Positions 1 through 6,327 of a stretch of DNA of 7,437 nucleotides are shown here, piece by piece. The notes under the pieces are model-generated. The model made no database searches. It was not told the origin of the DNA and worked only from the letters and a program-made list of their open reading frames with translations. The stretch is from positions 1 to 7,437 of the forward strand of contig CAMPIM010000138.1 of the NCBI GenBank assembly GCA_946886365.1, in the 5' to 3' direction. How positions within the stretch are numbered: position 1 is the first letter of the stretch; each line of letters starts with the position of its first letter. The DNA comes from an uncultured Novosphingobium sp. GTDB taxonomy: Bacteria; Pseudomonadota; Alphaproteobacteria; Sphingomonadales; Sphingomonadaceae. Made by a program: the position numbers and the translations under genes.

Positions 1-2090
1 TAGGTACGCCCCGCCTCGCGGTCGAGGCGGGACAGCCCTTCATGGCTGTCGGCGCAGGCTTTTTCGCAATTGTCGCAGCCAACGCAAAGATGTTCGTCGA
101 TCAACAGCACGTCGGTCGCCTCGCCGATGCCGTTGTCGACCAGGAACTTTGCCGTCTCGCTATACATATCCACGACGGTGGAAAAGCTATCCTTGCGGCT
201 TTCGATGAAGGCGTTGACGTCCTGCCGCGCCGCCATGTCGCGGCGCGCGCGCTCCAGCAAAGCGGGCTTGGCCGCCATCAGCCGGGCGAAGGCGTCGCCG
301 TTCAGCTTGATGACCTCGGACTTCACCGTCGCCTTGACCGTGGCGGTGCGCGGCCCTCCCGCGATCAGCGCCATTTCGCCGACATAGGAGCCGGCAGGAA
401 GGTAGGAGAGGAAGACGTTCTTCCCCCCGATCTTCTTCTCCACGATCATGGAGCCGACACGGATCACATAGATGTCGTTGCCAAGGTCGCCTTCGGTCAG
501 GATCGCCTCGCCCGCCTTGACGGTCTTGATCTCGGCGCTGTCGAGCACTTCGGTAAGGTCGGCAGGGGTCAGCCCCGCGCCGAACATCTGGAGCAATTGC
601 CGCTCGGTCGATATACGGGTGATCGCGCGCTTGGCGGGCGGGTTGGAGGACATGAGCTTCAGCGCCGCCGTCCGCGACACCTCCACCATGATCGAGTCCG
701 TCCCCGCGCGCACCGTCGAACCACGGCGGCGGCCGGAAATCAGACCGACTTCCCCGAAGATGCTCCCCGCTTCGATCGCAACCTCGGTCCCCGGCGCAAC
801 CTCCACCAGCGCTTGCCCAGCTGCGATGCCGAATAGCGAGGAGCCGGGATCATGCTTCTCGAAAATCACCTCGCCGGAGCGGTAGGCGCGAACCTCGCTG
901 TCCAGCATGAACTCGCGCATCTGGAGCGGCGACAGACCCTCCAGGATCGAGACGTTGGTCCGCAGATATTCCAGCCATTCCGCGACGCTCTTCTGCCCCG
1001 GCAGCGCCGCGAATTTGGCGGCCAATATCGGCTCGTCCGCAGGCTTCAGATCGCGATTGCCGTTGATATATTCGACAACATCATAGCCCTGATTCATGCA
1101 GTGCTTGATCAGCGGATAGCCCGCCAGCGCGCCGATGACGAAGATGCCCGGCGCGGTGCTTTCGAACACCGGCGACAGCTTCGGGAAGGCCAGCCGGTCG
1201 CTACTCGCAAACTCGACGCCGCAGCTTTCGACGAAGGCGCGCGGCGGTGCCGAACCCATGCGGGCGATGATGCGGTCGCATGGCACCTTCACCTCGCCAT
1301 CGCGGCTGTCGAGCGTGATGAAGCCCGGCTCGATCTTCGCCGTGGTCGATTCCGTCATGATCGACAGGCGACCGGCTTCGGCGGCGGCCATCAGCGCCTT
1401 GACGTTGGCGGGCTTTGCGCTGGCGAACTCCGTTCCCCGGTTCAGGATGGTGACGACATTGCCCTGCGCTTCGTCGGCGGCAAGACCCATGGCATTTTCA
1501 ATCCCCGCGTCCCCGGTGCCGACGACGAAGATATGCTCGTCATTATAGTCGGCCGGGTCGTCCAGCTGATATTGCACATGGGGCAGGTCCGCGCCCGGAA
1601 CGCGCATCAGGTTGGGATTGCCCTGCGTCCCGATCGCCATGATCACCGCGTCGGCAATGACCTCCCGCCCGTCGGTCAGCGTCAGGCGATAGGGCGGGGC
1701 GAGCCGCTGGATTTCCTTTGTATCGGTGGTCCCGTCCCGCTTGCGCTCCACGATCTTCTGGACCGATCCGGCAATGGGATCGCCCGTCCCGCTGATCGCC
1801 TTCACCTCTGCATTATAAGCGACGTTCAGGCCCAACCCGTCGGCCTGCTCGTTCCAGCGGCCAAGGATCGCCTCGCGTTTGCCCGCGTCGAAATCGCAAT
1901 CGGACCGCAGCACGAGCTGGCTGGGCGTCGCCATCACATGCTTGCCCTTCTGATATTTAAAGATCGTGTCGGACAGATGGTCCGTCTTTTCGATCAGAAG
2001 GTGGGAAATGCCCAGCTGTGCCGCGCGCGCGGCCGCGCTCATCCCCGCCGGTCCCGACCCGACGATCGCGATACGCACGCGGTCAGTCAC
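1..2090 (-). CDS. FAD-dependent oxidoreductase / tandem cyclic-nucleotide-binding / 4Fe-4S ferredoxin fusion protein (C-terminus outside window)
   Basis: 696 residues are visible and the protein continues past the left edge. Residues 1-345 form a thioredoxin-reductase-like two-dinucleotide-fold flavoprotein: FAD motif GSGPAG at 11-16, MAIGTQGNP at 151-159, second nucleotide motif GTGDAG at 191-196, and the C-terminal FAD-contact region around 315-326. Residues ~383-480 and ~504-605 are two cyclic-nucleotide-binding domains; the second has a textbook phosphate-binding cassette (GEMAL then PRTATV, 571-585), the first a looser one (GEVGL then RRGSTV). Cys669, 672, 675 and 679 (CxxCxxCxxxC) begin a 4Fe-4S domain. 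There is no CxxC disulphide centre in the flavoprotein part, so it is unlikely to be a thioredoxin reductase. Inferred role: cytoplasmic NAD(P)H-to-iron-sulphur electron transfer gated by cAMP or cGMP. The start is GTG directly after an in-frame TAA, with a purine-rich ribosome site 6 bases upstream. The last two visible bases (TA) leave Tyr or stop open, but a lone CxxCxxCxxxC implies continuation. Family assignment is firm; function is not. Confidence 0.93.
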   Translation of the reverse strand, partial: MTDRVRIAIVGSGPAGMSAAARAAQLGISHLLIEKTDHLSDTIFKYQKGKHVMATPSQLVLRSDCDFDAGKREAILGRWNEQADGLGLNVAYNAEVKAISGTGDPIAGSVQKIVERKRDGTTDTKEIQRLAPPYRLTLTDGREVIADAVIMAIGTQGNPNLMRVPGADLPHVQYQLDDPADYNDEHIFVVGTGDAGIENAMGLAADEAQGNVVTILNRGTEFASAKPANVKALMAAAEAGRLSIMTESTTAKIEPGFITLDSRDGEVKVPCDRIIARMGSAPPRAFVESCGVEFASSDRLAFPKLSPVFESTAPGIFVIGALAGYPLIKHCMNQGYDVVEYINGNRDLKPADEPILAAKFAALPGQKSVAEWLEYLRTNVSILEGLSPLQMREFMLDSEVRAYRSGEVIFEKHDPGSSLFGIAAGQALVEVAPGTEVAIEAGSIFGEVGLISGRRRGSTVRAGTDSIMVEVSRTAALKLMSSNPPAKRAITRISTERQLLQMFGAGLTPADLTEVLDSAEIKTVKAGEAILTEGDLGNDIYVIRVGSMIVEKKIGGKNVFLSYLPAGSYVGEMALIAGGPRTATVKATVKSEVIKLNGDAFARLMAAKPALLERARRDMAARQDVNAFIESRKDSFSTVVDMYSETAKFLVDNGIGEATDVLLIDEHLCVGCDNCEKACADSHEGLSRLDREAGRT

Positions 2091-2096
2091 TTATTG

Positions 2097-2106
2097 CCCC
2101 CCTCTT
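2097..2106 (-). promoter_or_regulatory. Ribosome binding site of the oxidoreductase fusion gene
   Basis: On the minus strand AAGAGGGGGG lies 6 bases before the GTG at 2090. Because TAA immediately precedes that GTG in frame, no longer protein is possible. Later starts (Val5 or Met17) would damage or remove the FAD-binding GxGxxG motif. The site therefore decides the start. Confidence 0.6.
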
Positions 2107-2225
2107 GCGAGATCACCCGCAGCCCCGGCGATGCCCCTGCCGGTTTATCGTGCGCGGATCAAGTCTTTGGGCACTCTATCAATTCCGCTGCGTCACGCTA
2201 GAGAGCAGTTGAGATTATCGGGGGT

Positions 2226-3170
2226 GTGGAAGTGGCGAAGCTGAGCGTGGGGCGCATGGCTCTCATCGGGGCAGCCGGGCTGGCGATTGTGTCGGTCGGC
2301 TATAATGTCTGGCGCGACCGGCCGGAAAAGGCGGAGACGGCATCGGCCTCCGCCCCCTTCGCCGCGCCCGGCCAGCAGCCTTCCGATCCGGAAAGCGTCA
2401 TTCGTGGCTTGCAGGAGCGTGTCGGCGCCAACCCCAACGATGCGGAAGGCTGGCAGATGCTCGGCTGGGCCTATTTCGAAAACGGCCGCCACGCCGACGC
2501 GGCGCGCGCTTATCGCCGTGCGGTGAAGCTCGCCCCGAACAACGCGACCTTCTGGTCCTCGCTCGGCGAAGCGGTGGTGATGGCAAGCGAACATGACCCG
2601 ATGCCAAAGGAAGCCGCCGATGCTTTCGACAAGGCGGTAAAGCTCGACCCCAAGGAGCCACGCGCGCGCTATTTCCAGGCAGTGCGCAAGGATCTGGCCA
2701 AGGACCATGAGGGCGCGATCCGCGACTGGCTGGCCCTGCTAGCCGACACGCCGCCCGGCGCGCCATGGGAAGCGGACCTGCGCCGTACGATCGAGCAGGT
2801 GGGCAAGATCAACGGCATCGAAGTCAAGGAACGCCTGGCCGCAGTAAAGCCCACCGCGCCACATCCGCCGATCGGCTCGGTCGCGACAGCGGCAATCCCC
2901 GGCCCAAGCCGCGAGCAGATGCAGTCGGCGTCGCAGCTTCCCAAGGGCCAGCAGGACGCGATGATAGAGGGCATGGTGTCGGGGCTGGAGGCCAAGCTCA
3001 AGGCCAATCCCGGCAATGTCGACGGCTGGATCATGCTGATCCGCAGCCGCATGACGCTCGGCGAAACGGCGAAGGCGCAGGCGGCGTTCGAGGCAGCGCG
3101 CAAGGCCAATCCGGGGCAGGCCGCCAGGCTGAAGGATGAGGCGCGGCTGCTGGGAGTGCCCGGAATCTGA
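2226..3170 (+). CDS. Membrane-anchored TPR protein, CcmI/CycH/NrfG-like
   Basis: The 314-residue protein has one N-terminal transmembrane segment (about 11-28) and a Pro/Ala-rich linker (about 32-55). TPR-type helical repeats follow at about 56-175 (for example NPNDAEGWQMLGWAYFENGR and the KLDPKEPRARYFQA stretch). A further linker spans about 207-240, and a last TPR-like unit spans about 245-293. The segment running through DHEGAIRDWLALL to APWEADLRRTI (160-189) closely resembles the C-terminal TPR domain of CcmI/CycH, which presents apocytochrome c to the haem ligase in the periplasm. By family it is a periplasmic chaperone or scaffold tethered to the inner membrane. No ccm genes adjoin it, so a different client is possible. 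It is divergent from the oxidoreductase gene across 135 bases. Start uncertain: GTG 2226 is the longest; GTG 2232 is better spaced from the GGGGG at 2220-2224; ATG 2256 would still keep the membrane segment. Confidence 0.85.
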   Translation: MEVAKLSVGRMALIGAAGLAIVSVGYNVWRDRPEKAETASASAPFAAPGQQPSDPESVIRGLQERVGANPNDAEGWQMLGWAYFENGRHADAARAYRRAVKLAPNNATFWSSLGEAVVMASEHDPMPKEAADAFDKAVKLDPKEPRARYFQAVRKDLAKDHEGAIRDWLALLADTPPGAPWEADLRRTIEQVGKINGIEVKERLAAVKPTAPHPPIGSVATAAIPGPSREQMQSASQLPKGQQDAMIEGMVSGLEAKLKANPGNVDGWIMLIRSRMTLGETAKAQAAFEAARKANPGQAARLKDEARLLGVPGI

Positions 3171-3183
3171 TCCCTACATATCT

Positions 3184-3215
3184 CGTCAACCCAGCTTCCG
3201 CCGGGATGACGGAAG
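3184..3215. repeat. Imperfect inverted repeat after the TPR gene, possible terminator
   Basis: CGTCA-A-CCC (3184-3192) pairs with GGG-A-TGACG (3203-3211) with one central mismatch. An alternative stem CTTCCG/CGGAAG (3195-3200 with 3210-3215) overlaps it, so only one can form. It lies 13 bases after the TPR stop. It resembles the short dispersed palindromes of the CGTCATCCC...GGGATGACG kind common in sphingomonad intergenic DNA (recalled, not searched). There is no T-run, so intrinsic termination is only a possibility. Confidence 0.45.
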
Positions 3216-3243
3216 TGATTGGAATGCCGGGGATAAGATAAAT

Positions 3244-3324
3244 CCTCCCCATCGTCAGATGGGGAGGTGGCAGGCCAACGGCCTGACGGAGGGGAAGGGG
3301 CGCGACCTGCGTAATTTCCCCTCC
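3244..3324. repeat. Composite palindromic repeat element (copy 1)
   Basis: Three nested or adjacent stems are visible. A perfect 10-bp stem CCTCCCCATC/GATGGGGAGG (3244-3253 with 3258-3267) has a GTCA loop. A 6-bp stem CAGGCC/GGCCTG (3271-3276 with 3280-3285) follows. Then GGAGGGGAA (3288-3296) pairs with TTCCCCTCC (3316-3324). The order of stems parallels the element at 5841-5976. No open reading frame with coding character covers it. It is probably a non-autonomous dispersed intergenic repeat that folds in RNA. Confidence 0.6.
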
Positions 3325-3539
3325 TCTCGCCTCCAGCGCGGGGGGCCTGACGTGAGCAACGGCTCGACCGGCCCTACGCCCTTATCCCGCTCCACCTCCG
3401 GGACGATCCCGCCAATCTGGTGACAATCGCCGCTTGTCCCGATGGAGAATCGGGCTGAAATGCACCAAATCGGTTCCACTTCGGGGCCAAATCGCAAAGA
3501 CATTGCTCTAGGCCCTGATGCTGGCAGGCGCCATTTTCC

Positions 3540-5237
3540 ATGGCGTGGGGCGGCATGGGGCAAATGGGTTTCAACAGGGTTCTGGATGGGCTGAAGGCGA
3601 TTGTGGCGGCGGTGGCGCTCGTCACAATGGCCGCTCCCGCAGCGGCGCAGATCGCCGGGCCGGGAGAGGGTGCCTCTGGGCCAGTGATCGACCGGGATAG
3701 GGCTGATCGGGTCGCACCGGGCATTGCCCCTTCCCCTTCCGTAACTGTCGCCGCGCCCGCCCCTGCGGTCGGAACGGTGGGTAACGCGGCCGAAAGCGTC
3801 CGGCTGGCGCGGGTGCATTATATGGGCACCTCCCTGCCCATGCCGCTGCTGGACAAGGCGGTGACTCCGTTGATCGGACAGCCATTGACGCGCGAGACAT
3901 TGCAGGCGGTGGCGAAGGCGGTAAGCGATGCCTACGCCCGCAGCGACATCGCCTTTTATTCCGTGTCCATCCCGGCGCAGGTCCCCGCAGGCGGTCAGTT
4001 GATCGTGCGCTTGGTCGAAGGACGGGTGAAGGAATATCGGCTGGCGGGCGTTTCCCCCAGCATGCCGACCCGCCTGATCGAAGCACAGATGCGGCGACTG
4101 AAGCGCGATACGCCGCTGCGCAAGGCGACGCTGGAACGCGCGCTGGGCCTGCTGCGCGACATACCGGGCCAAAGCGTCGAGGCGCGGGTGCGGCAGGGCA
4201 GCGGCGAAGGCGATCTGATCCTGGACCTGATCGTCAAGCGGGAACAGGTGCAGATCGGGATCCTGATCGACAATAGCGCTGTCAGCAACGTGATCGACGG
4301 CGTGCAGGCGCAGTTGTCCGTCACCGCCAATGGCGTGCTGCGCGAAGGCGACAGCACTCGGATCGCGGGCTATCTGCCCTTTTACCCCGAACGCTATCAA
4401 CTCTATTCGCTGAGCCATTCGACCCCGATCGGCAGCAACGGCACGACCCTGTCCGCCAACATCGCCCATATGAAAAGCCGCGTGCGCGACCGGCCGATCG
4501 AAGGAGAAGCGACGCTGGCGGGGGTGACGATCAGCCATGCGCTGGTCCGCTCCAACAAGACCAACCTGACCGTGAACGCCTCGATCGACGGAATCGACAG
4601 CAGCAATTATTTCCTCGATGTCCGATTTGGAGACTATAAATCGCGGGCGGTGCGGCTGGGCGCGTCCTGGTCGCATTCCGACCAGCAGCAGGGGCAAGCC
4701 CTGTCGGCAGTCGTCAGCCGGGGCGTGGACATATTGGGCGCGCGGGCCTTTACCGGCTTTTCGGAAAAAATCTTCACCAAGGTCAATGTGCAGGCGGTTG
4801 CGGTGCGCACCCTGTCCAAACGCATCGCACTGAAAATCAATGCGAAGGCGCAATATTCCCGCGACAGGCTGCCGGTGACGGAGCGCTTTTCGCTGGGCGG
4901 CAGCGGCGCTGGCATGGCGTTCCCGTTGGGGATCAGGACCGCCGAACAGGCCATTGCGGGCGGCGCTGAATTAAGCTGGACCCCTGCCCGAGCGGGGGTT
5001 TTGCAGAAGGCGACGCTCTTCACCTATGCCGATGGCGCGGTCGCGCATGCGGTGGCCCGTCCCTATTACCGCCTGCCCGCCGAGGATTTCTCGCTCGCAT
5101 CGGCTGGTGGCGGCGTGCGCATCGGCATCGGCAGCAAATGGCGGGCGAGCGCGGAGGTGGCGGTGCCGATCAAGCGCGCCGCCAGCGCAGATTCGCGCCG
5201 GGCGCGCTTCTTCTTCGGCATCGGGCGCGCCTTCTGA
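3540..5237 (+). CDS. TpsB-type outer-membrane secretion protein (ShlB/FhaC/HecB family)
   Basis: The 565-residue length is normal for TpsB transporters, which export a partner protein across the outer membrane in two-partner (type Vb) secretion. A Sec signal peptide ends in APAAA|Q (cleavage about 36/37). A Pro/Ala-rich linker follows (about 40-84), then two POTRA domains (about 86-165 and 166-236) and a beta-barrel (about 237-565). The barrel ends in Phe (GIGRAF), as usual for outer-membrane barrels. The loop-6 region begins with the family's FxLGG (450-454), but the VRGY/GRGY position reads GMAF (458-461), so the near-invariant Arg is Met. No TpsA-like gene is in the window. The 2OG oxygenase follows after 36 bases, suggesting an operon. 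Start uncertain: Met1 (3540), Met6 (3555) or Met9 (3564). Met9 gives the most typical signal peptide, and GGGG runs precede Met6 and Met9. Family is secure; substrate unknown. Confidence 0.9.
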   Translation: MAWGGMGQMGFNRVLDGLKAIVAAVALVTMAAPAAAQIAGPGEGASGPVIDRDRADRVAPGIAPSPSVTVAAPAPAVGTVGNAAESVRLARVHYMGTSLPMPLLDKAVTPLIGQPLTRETLQAVAKAVSDAYARSDIAFYSVSIPAQVPAGGQLIVRLVEGRVKEYRLAGVSPSMPTRLIEAQMRRLKRDTPLRKATLERALGLLRDIPGQSVEARVRQGSGEGDLILDLIVKREQVQIGILIDNSAVSNVIDGVQAQLSVTANGVLREGDSTRIAGYLPFYPERYQLYSLSHSTPIGSNGTTLSANIAHMKSRVRDRPIEGEATLAGVTISHALVRSNKTNLTVNASIDGIDSSNYFLDVRFGDYKSRAVRLGASWSHSDQQQGQALSAVVSRGVDILGARAFTGFSEKIFTKVNVQAVAVRTLSKRIALKINAKAQYSRDRLPVTERFSLGGSGAGMAFPLGIRTAEQAIAGGAELSWTPARAGVLQKATLFTYADGAVAHAVARPYYRLPAEDFSLASAGGGVRIGIGSKWRASAEVAVPIKRAASADSRRARFFFGIGRAF

Positions 5238-5243
5238 CCCCGT

Positions 5244-5259
5244 TTTGCGTGTACGCAAA
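5244..5259. promoter_or_regulatory. 16-base palindrome between transporter and oxygenase genes
   Basis: TTTGCGT (5244-5250), a 2-base centre, then ACGCAAA (5253-5259): a perfect 7-bp inverted repeat that abuts the oxygenase ribosome binding site. It could be an operator, or an RNA hairpin affecting translation or processing of the second gene. The 9-mer TTTGCGTAC, complementary to 5251-5259, recurs at 6165-6173 upstream of the collagen-like gene. The regulator is unknown. Confidence 0.4.
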
Positions 5260-5265
5260 GGAAGG
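5258..5265 (+). promoter_or_regulatory. Ribosome binding site of the 2OG oxygenase gene
   Basis: AAGGAAGG lies 8 bases before the ATG at 5274. Its first two bases overlap the right arm of the adjacent palindrome, so folding of that hairpin could partly mask it. This supports ATG 5274 as the start. Confidence 0.65.
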
Positions 5266-5273
5266 CTGAGATC

Positions 5274-5834
5274 ATGAACAATGTGTGGGAAGTGTGGCCA
5301 TCAGCGCTGACGGCCGCCGAATGCGACGCCATCATCAAGCGAGCGGACTTCTATGCCGACCAGTCGGCGACGGTCGGCTTCGCGGACAGCAGCCGGGATG
5401 ATCAGGCCTATCGATCCTCCATCATCCGCTGGTTCGATCCGTTGCGGGAGAAAGACATTATCGACCGGCTGATGCAATTTGTCGGCGCCTCCAACCGGAC
5501 CAATTTCGGGGTGGACATCGTCGCGCCCTATGAAGTGCAGTTCACCGAATATCACGCCACCCAGCAGGGCAAATATGATTGGCATCAGGATGTGTGGCTG
5601 GAATCGGGCCGCCCGTTCGACCGCAAACTGTCGGTCGTAGTGCAACTGTCGGAGCCGGAGGAGTATGAAGGTGGCGCGTTCGAATTCTTCTGCGTTGCCC
5701 AACCCGGCGCGACCTTCGCGGCGCGGGGAAGCCTGTTGATCTTTCCCTCCTTCCTGCAACATCGGGTGCTGCCGGTAACAGCGGGGGTGCGGCGGAGCTT
5801 GGTGACCTGGGTTGAAGGACCACGCTGGCGGTGA
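5274..5834 (+). CDS. 2-oxoglutarate/Fe(II)-dependent oxygenase, prolyl-4-hydroxylase/PKHD-like
   Basis: The 186-residue protein is a compact double-stranded beta-helix oxygenase. The iron-binding facial triad is His104-x-Asp106 (YDWHQDVW) with distal His163 (FLQHRV). Arg173, ten residues beyond the distal His, is placed to bind the 2-oxoglutarate carboxylate. KLSVVVQLSEPEEYEGGAFE (118-137) and the GSLLIFPSFLQHRVLPVTAG stretch match the PKHD/P4H-like core. Enzymes of this group couple 2-oxoglutarate decarboxylation to hydroxylation of a side chain or small molecule, using O2 and Fe(II). No signal peptide or membrane segment is seen, so it should be cytoplasmic and act before any export. It sits 36 bases after the transporter gene with a good ribosome site, so co-transcription is likely. 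The collagen-like gene about 490 bases downstream offers a Pro-rich candidate substrate, an inference only. Fold and catalytic residues are clear; substrate is not. Confidence 0.9.
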   Translation: MNNVWEVWPSALTAAECDAIIKRADFYADQSATVGFADSSRDDQAYRSSIIRWFDPLREKDIIDRLMQFVGASNRTNFGVDIVAPYEVQFTEYHATQQGKYDWHQDVWLESGRPFDRKLSVVVQLSEPEEYEGGAFEFFCVAQPGATFAARGSLLIFPSFLQHRVLPVTAGVRRSLVTWVEGPRWR

Positions 5835-5840
5835 GGATTC

Positions 5841-5976
5841 CCCTCTCCCCTTCAGGGGTCGGCCAGAGGCACGTGACTCTGGCCGAGGTGCCGAGCGTAG
5901 CGAAGGCGGGGGAGGGGACTGTAAAGCACGACCGTCGCTCCCCTCTCCCCAACCCTCTCCCCTGAAGGGGAGAGGG
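5841..5976. repeat. Composite palindromic repeat element (copy 2)
   Basis: The outer ends form a perfect 18-bp inverted repeat (5841-5858 against 5959-5976) separated by 100 bases. The right end can also fold alone as a 10-bp stem CCCTCTCCCC/GGGGAGAGGG with a TGAA loop (5953-5962 with 5967-5976). Inside is a perfect 10-bp stem TCGGCCAGAG/CTCTGGCCGA (5859-5868 with 5877-5886) with CACGTG in its loop. GAGGGGA (5912-5918) can pair with TCCCCTC (5939-5945). CCCTCTCCCC occurs three times (5841, 5941, 5953). It starts 6 bases after the oxygenase stop and may act as a 3' mRNA stabiliser or terminator. Likely a dispersed non-coding repeat. Confidence 0.7.
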
Positions 5977-6100
5977 AGCAGGGCCGCTCGCCTAATCAGT
6001 TCCTCTTTCCACGGCCGCAGCCTGCATCCGGCAAAGATCGAACCAAAATGGACGAAGCCCAAAAACATCCCCAAGTCGCCCTTTTGCGCCGTTCAAAGCC

Positions 6101-6240
6101 GCCCAACCCCAATTTCCCCAATCTCGCCACCTAATTTCCACCCAAAAACCACAACCACACGCCCTTTGCGTACCTAATCCCACGCTTCCCACATCCCCTC
6201 CCACACCTCTTCGCCTCCAACGCCGCAATCTCACCAAATC
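6101..6240 (+). terminator. C-rich, G-poor segment: candidate Rho utilisation region
   Basis: A hand count of these 140 bases gives 69 C and 9 G on the plus strand, far from the balanced C/G of the neighbouring genes. The segment is unstructured C/A/T-rich sequence apart from a weak TCACC/GGTGA stem at its end (6231-6235 with 6241-6245). Untranslated C-over-G bubbles downstream of a stop codon are typical of Rho-dependent termination, here for the transporter-oxygenase transcript. Inference from composition only; it could also be leader sequence of the next gene. Confidence 0.35.
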
Positions 6241-6314
6241 GGTGATTTTAGAAGAAGCCGTAAGGGAATGCCGTGCTTAGCCTTGTGGCCTTGCGATGAT
6301 GTTCGCATTGAACA

Positions 6315-6320
6315 GGGAGA
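6315..6320 (+). promoter_or_regulatory. Ribosome binding site of the collagen-like gene
   Basis: GGGAGA lies 7 bases before the ATG at 6328 and supports that start, which also gives an intact lipoprotein signal peptide. Confidence 0.6.
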
Positions 6321-6327
6321 TTGTAGC

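Larger units (their letters stand above)
3171..3539. other. 369-base gene-free interval between the TPR gene and the transporter gene
   Basis: It contains the two repeat elements listed above and, from about 3330 to 3539, the presumed upstream regulatory region of the transporter gene. That part holds a small 6-bp stem CCCGAT/ATCGGG (3438-3443 with 3449-3454) without a following T-run. I cannot pick a convincing -35/-10 pair. No supported gene lies here. Confidence 0.6.
5835..6327. other. 493-base gene-free interval before the collagen-like gene
   Basis: It holds composite repeat copy 2, then about 125 bases without distinct features, then the C-rich segment. About 80 bases (6246-6327) remain before the collagen-like start and presumably carry its promoter, but no clear -35/-10 pair could be chosen. 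Short reading frames on both strands here lack ribosome sites and recognisable protein character. Confidence 0.6.

Noticed and set aside
42..2201. Several plus-strand open frames (42-836, 472-885, 852-2201, 1135-1548)
   Set aside because: They lie antisense to the oxidoreductase fusion gene, whose minus-strand frame has recognisable domains throughout. They are shadows of high-GC coding bias and have no domain character.
2091..2225. FNR/FixK-type box or sigma-70 promoters in the divergent gap
   Set aside because: ATCAA and TTGAT fragments occur, but no properly spaced palindrome or -35/-10 pair is convincing.
2193..3109. Minus-strand open frames over the TPR gene (2193-2708, 2398-2766, 2669-3109)
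   Set aside because: Antisense shadows. The plus strand encodes clear TPR repeats there.
3438..3454. CCCGAT/ATCGGG hairpin as an intrinsic terminator
   Set aside because: The stem is only 6 bp with no T-run, and it lies too close to the transporter start to serve an upstream gene clearly.
3255..4853. 532-residue minus-strand open frame
   Set aside because: It is antisense to the TpsB gene and to an intergenic repeat. Its His/Arg/Gln-rich translation matches no domain, while the plus strand encodes POTRA and barrel sequence.
5274..5834. Naming the oxygenase a collagen prolyl 4-hydroxylase
   Set aside because: The fold and residues fit a P4H/PKHD-type oxygenase, but substrate cannot be read from sequence and the nearby collagen triplets lack third-position proline.
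5301..6074. 257-residue minus-strand open frame
   Set aside because: It covers the oxygenase gene in antisense plus the palindromic repeat, and has no coherent domain.
5992..6237. 81-residue Trp/Gly/Arg-rich minus-strand open frame
   Set aside because: It results from the C-rich, G-poor plus strand. The composition is unlike a protein and no ribosome site was noticed.
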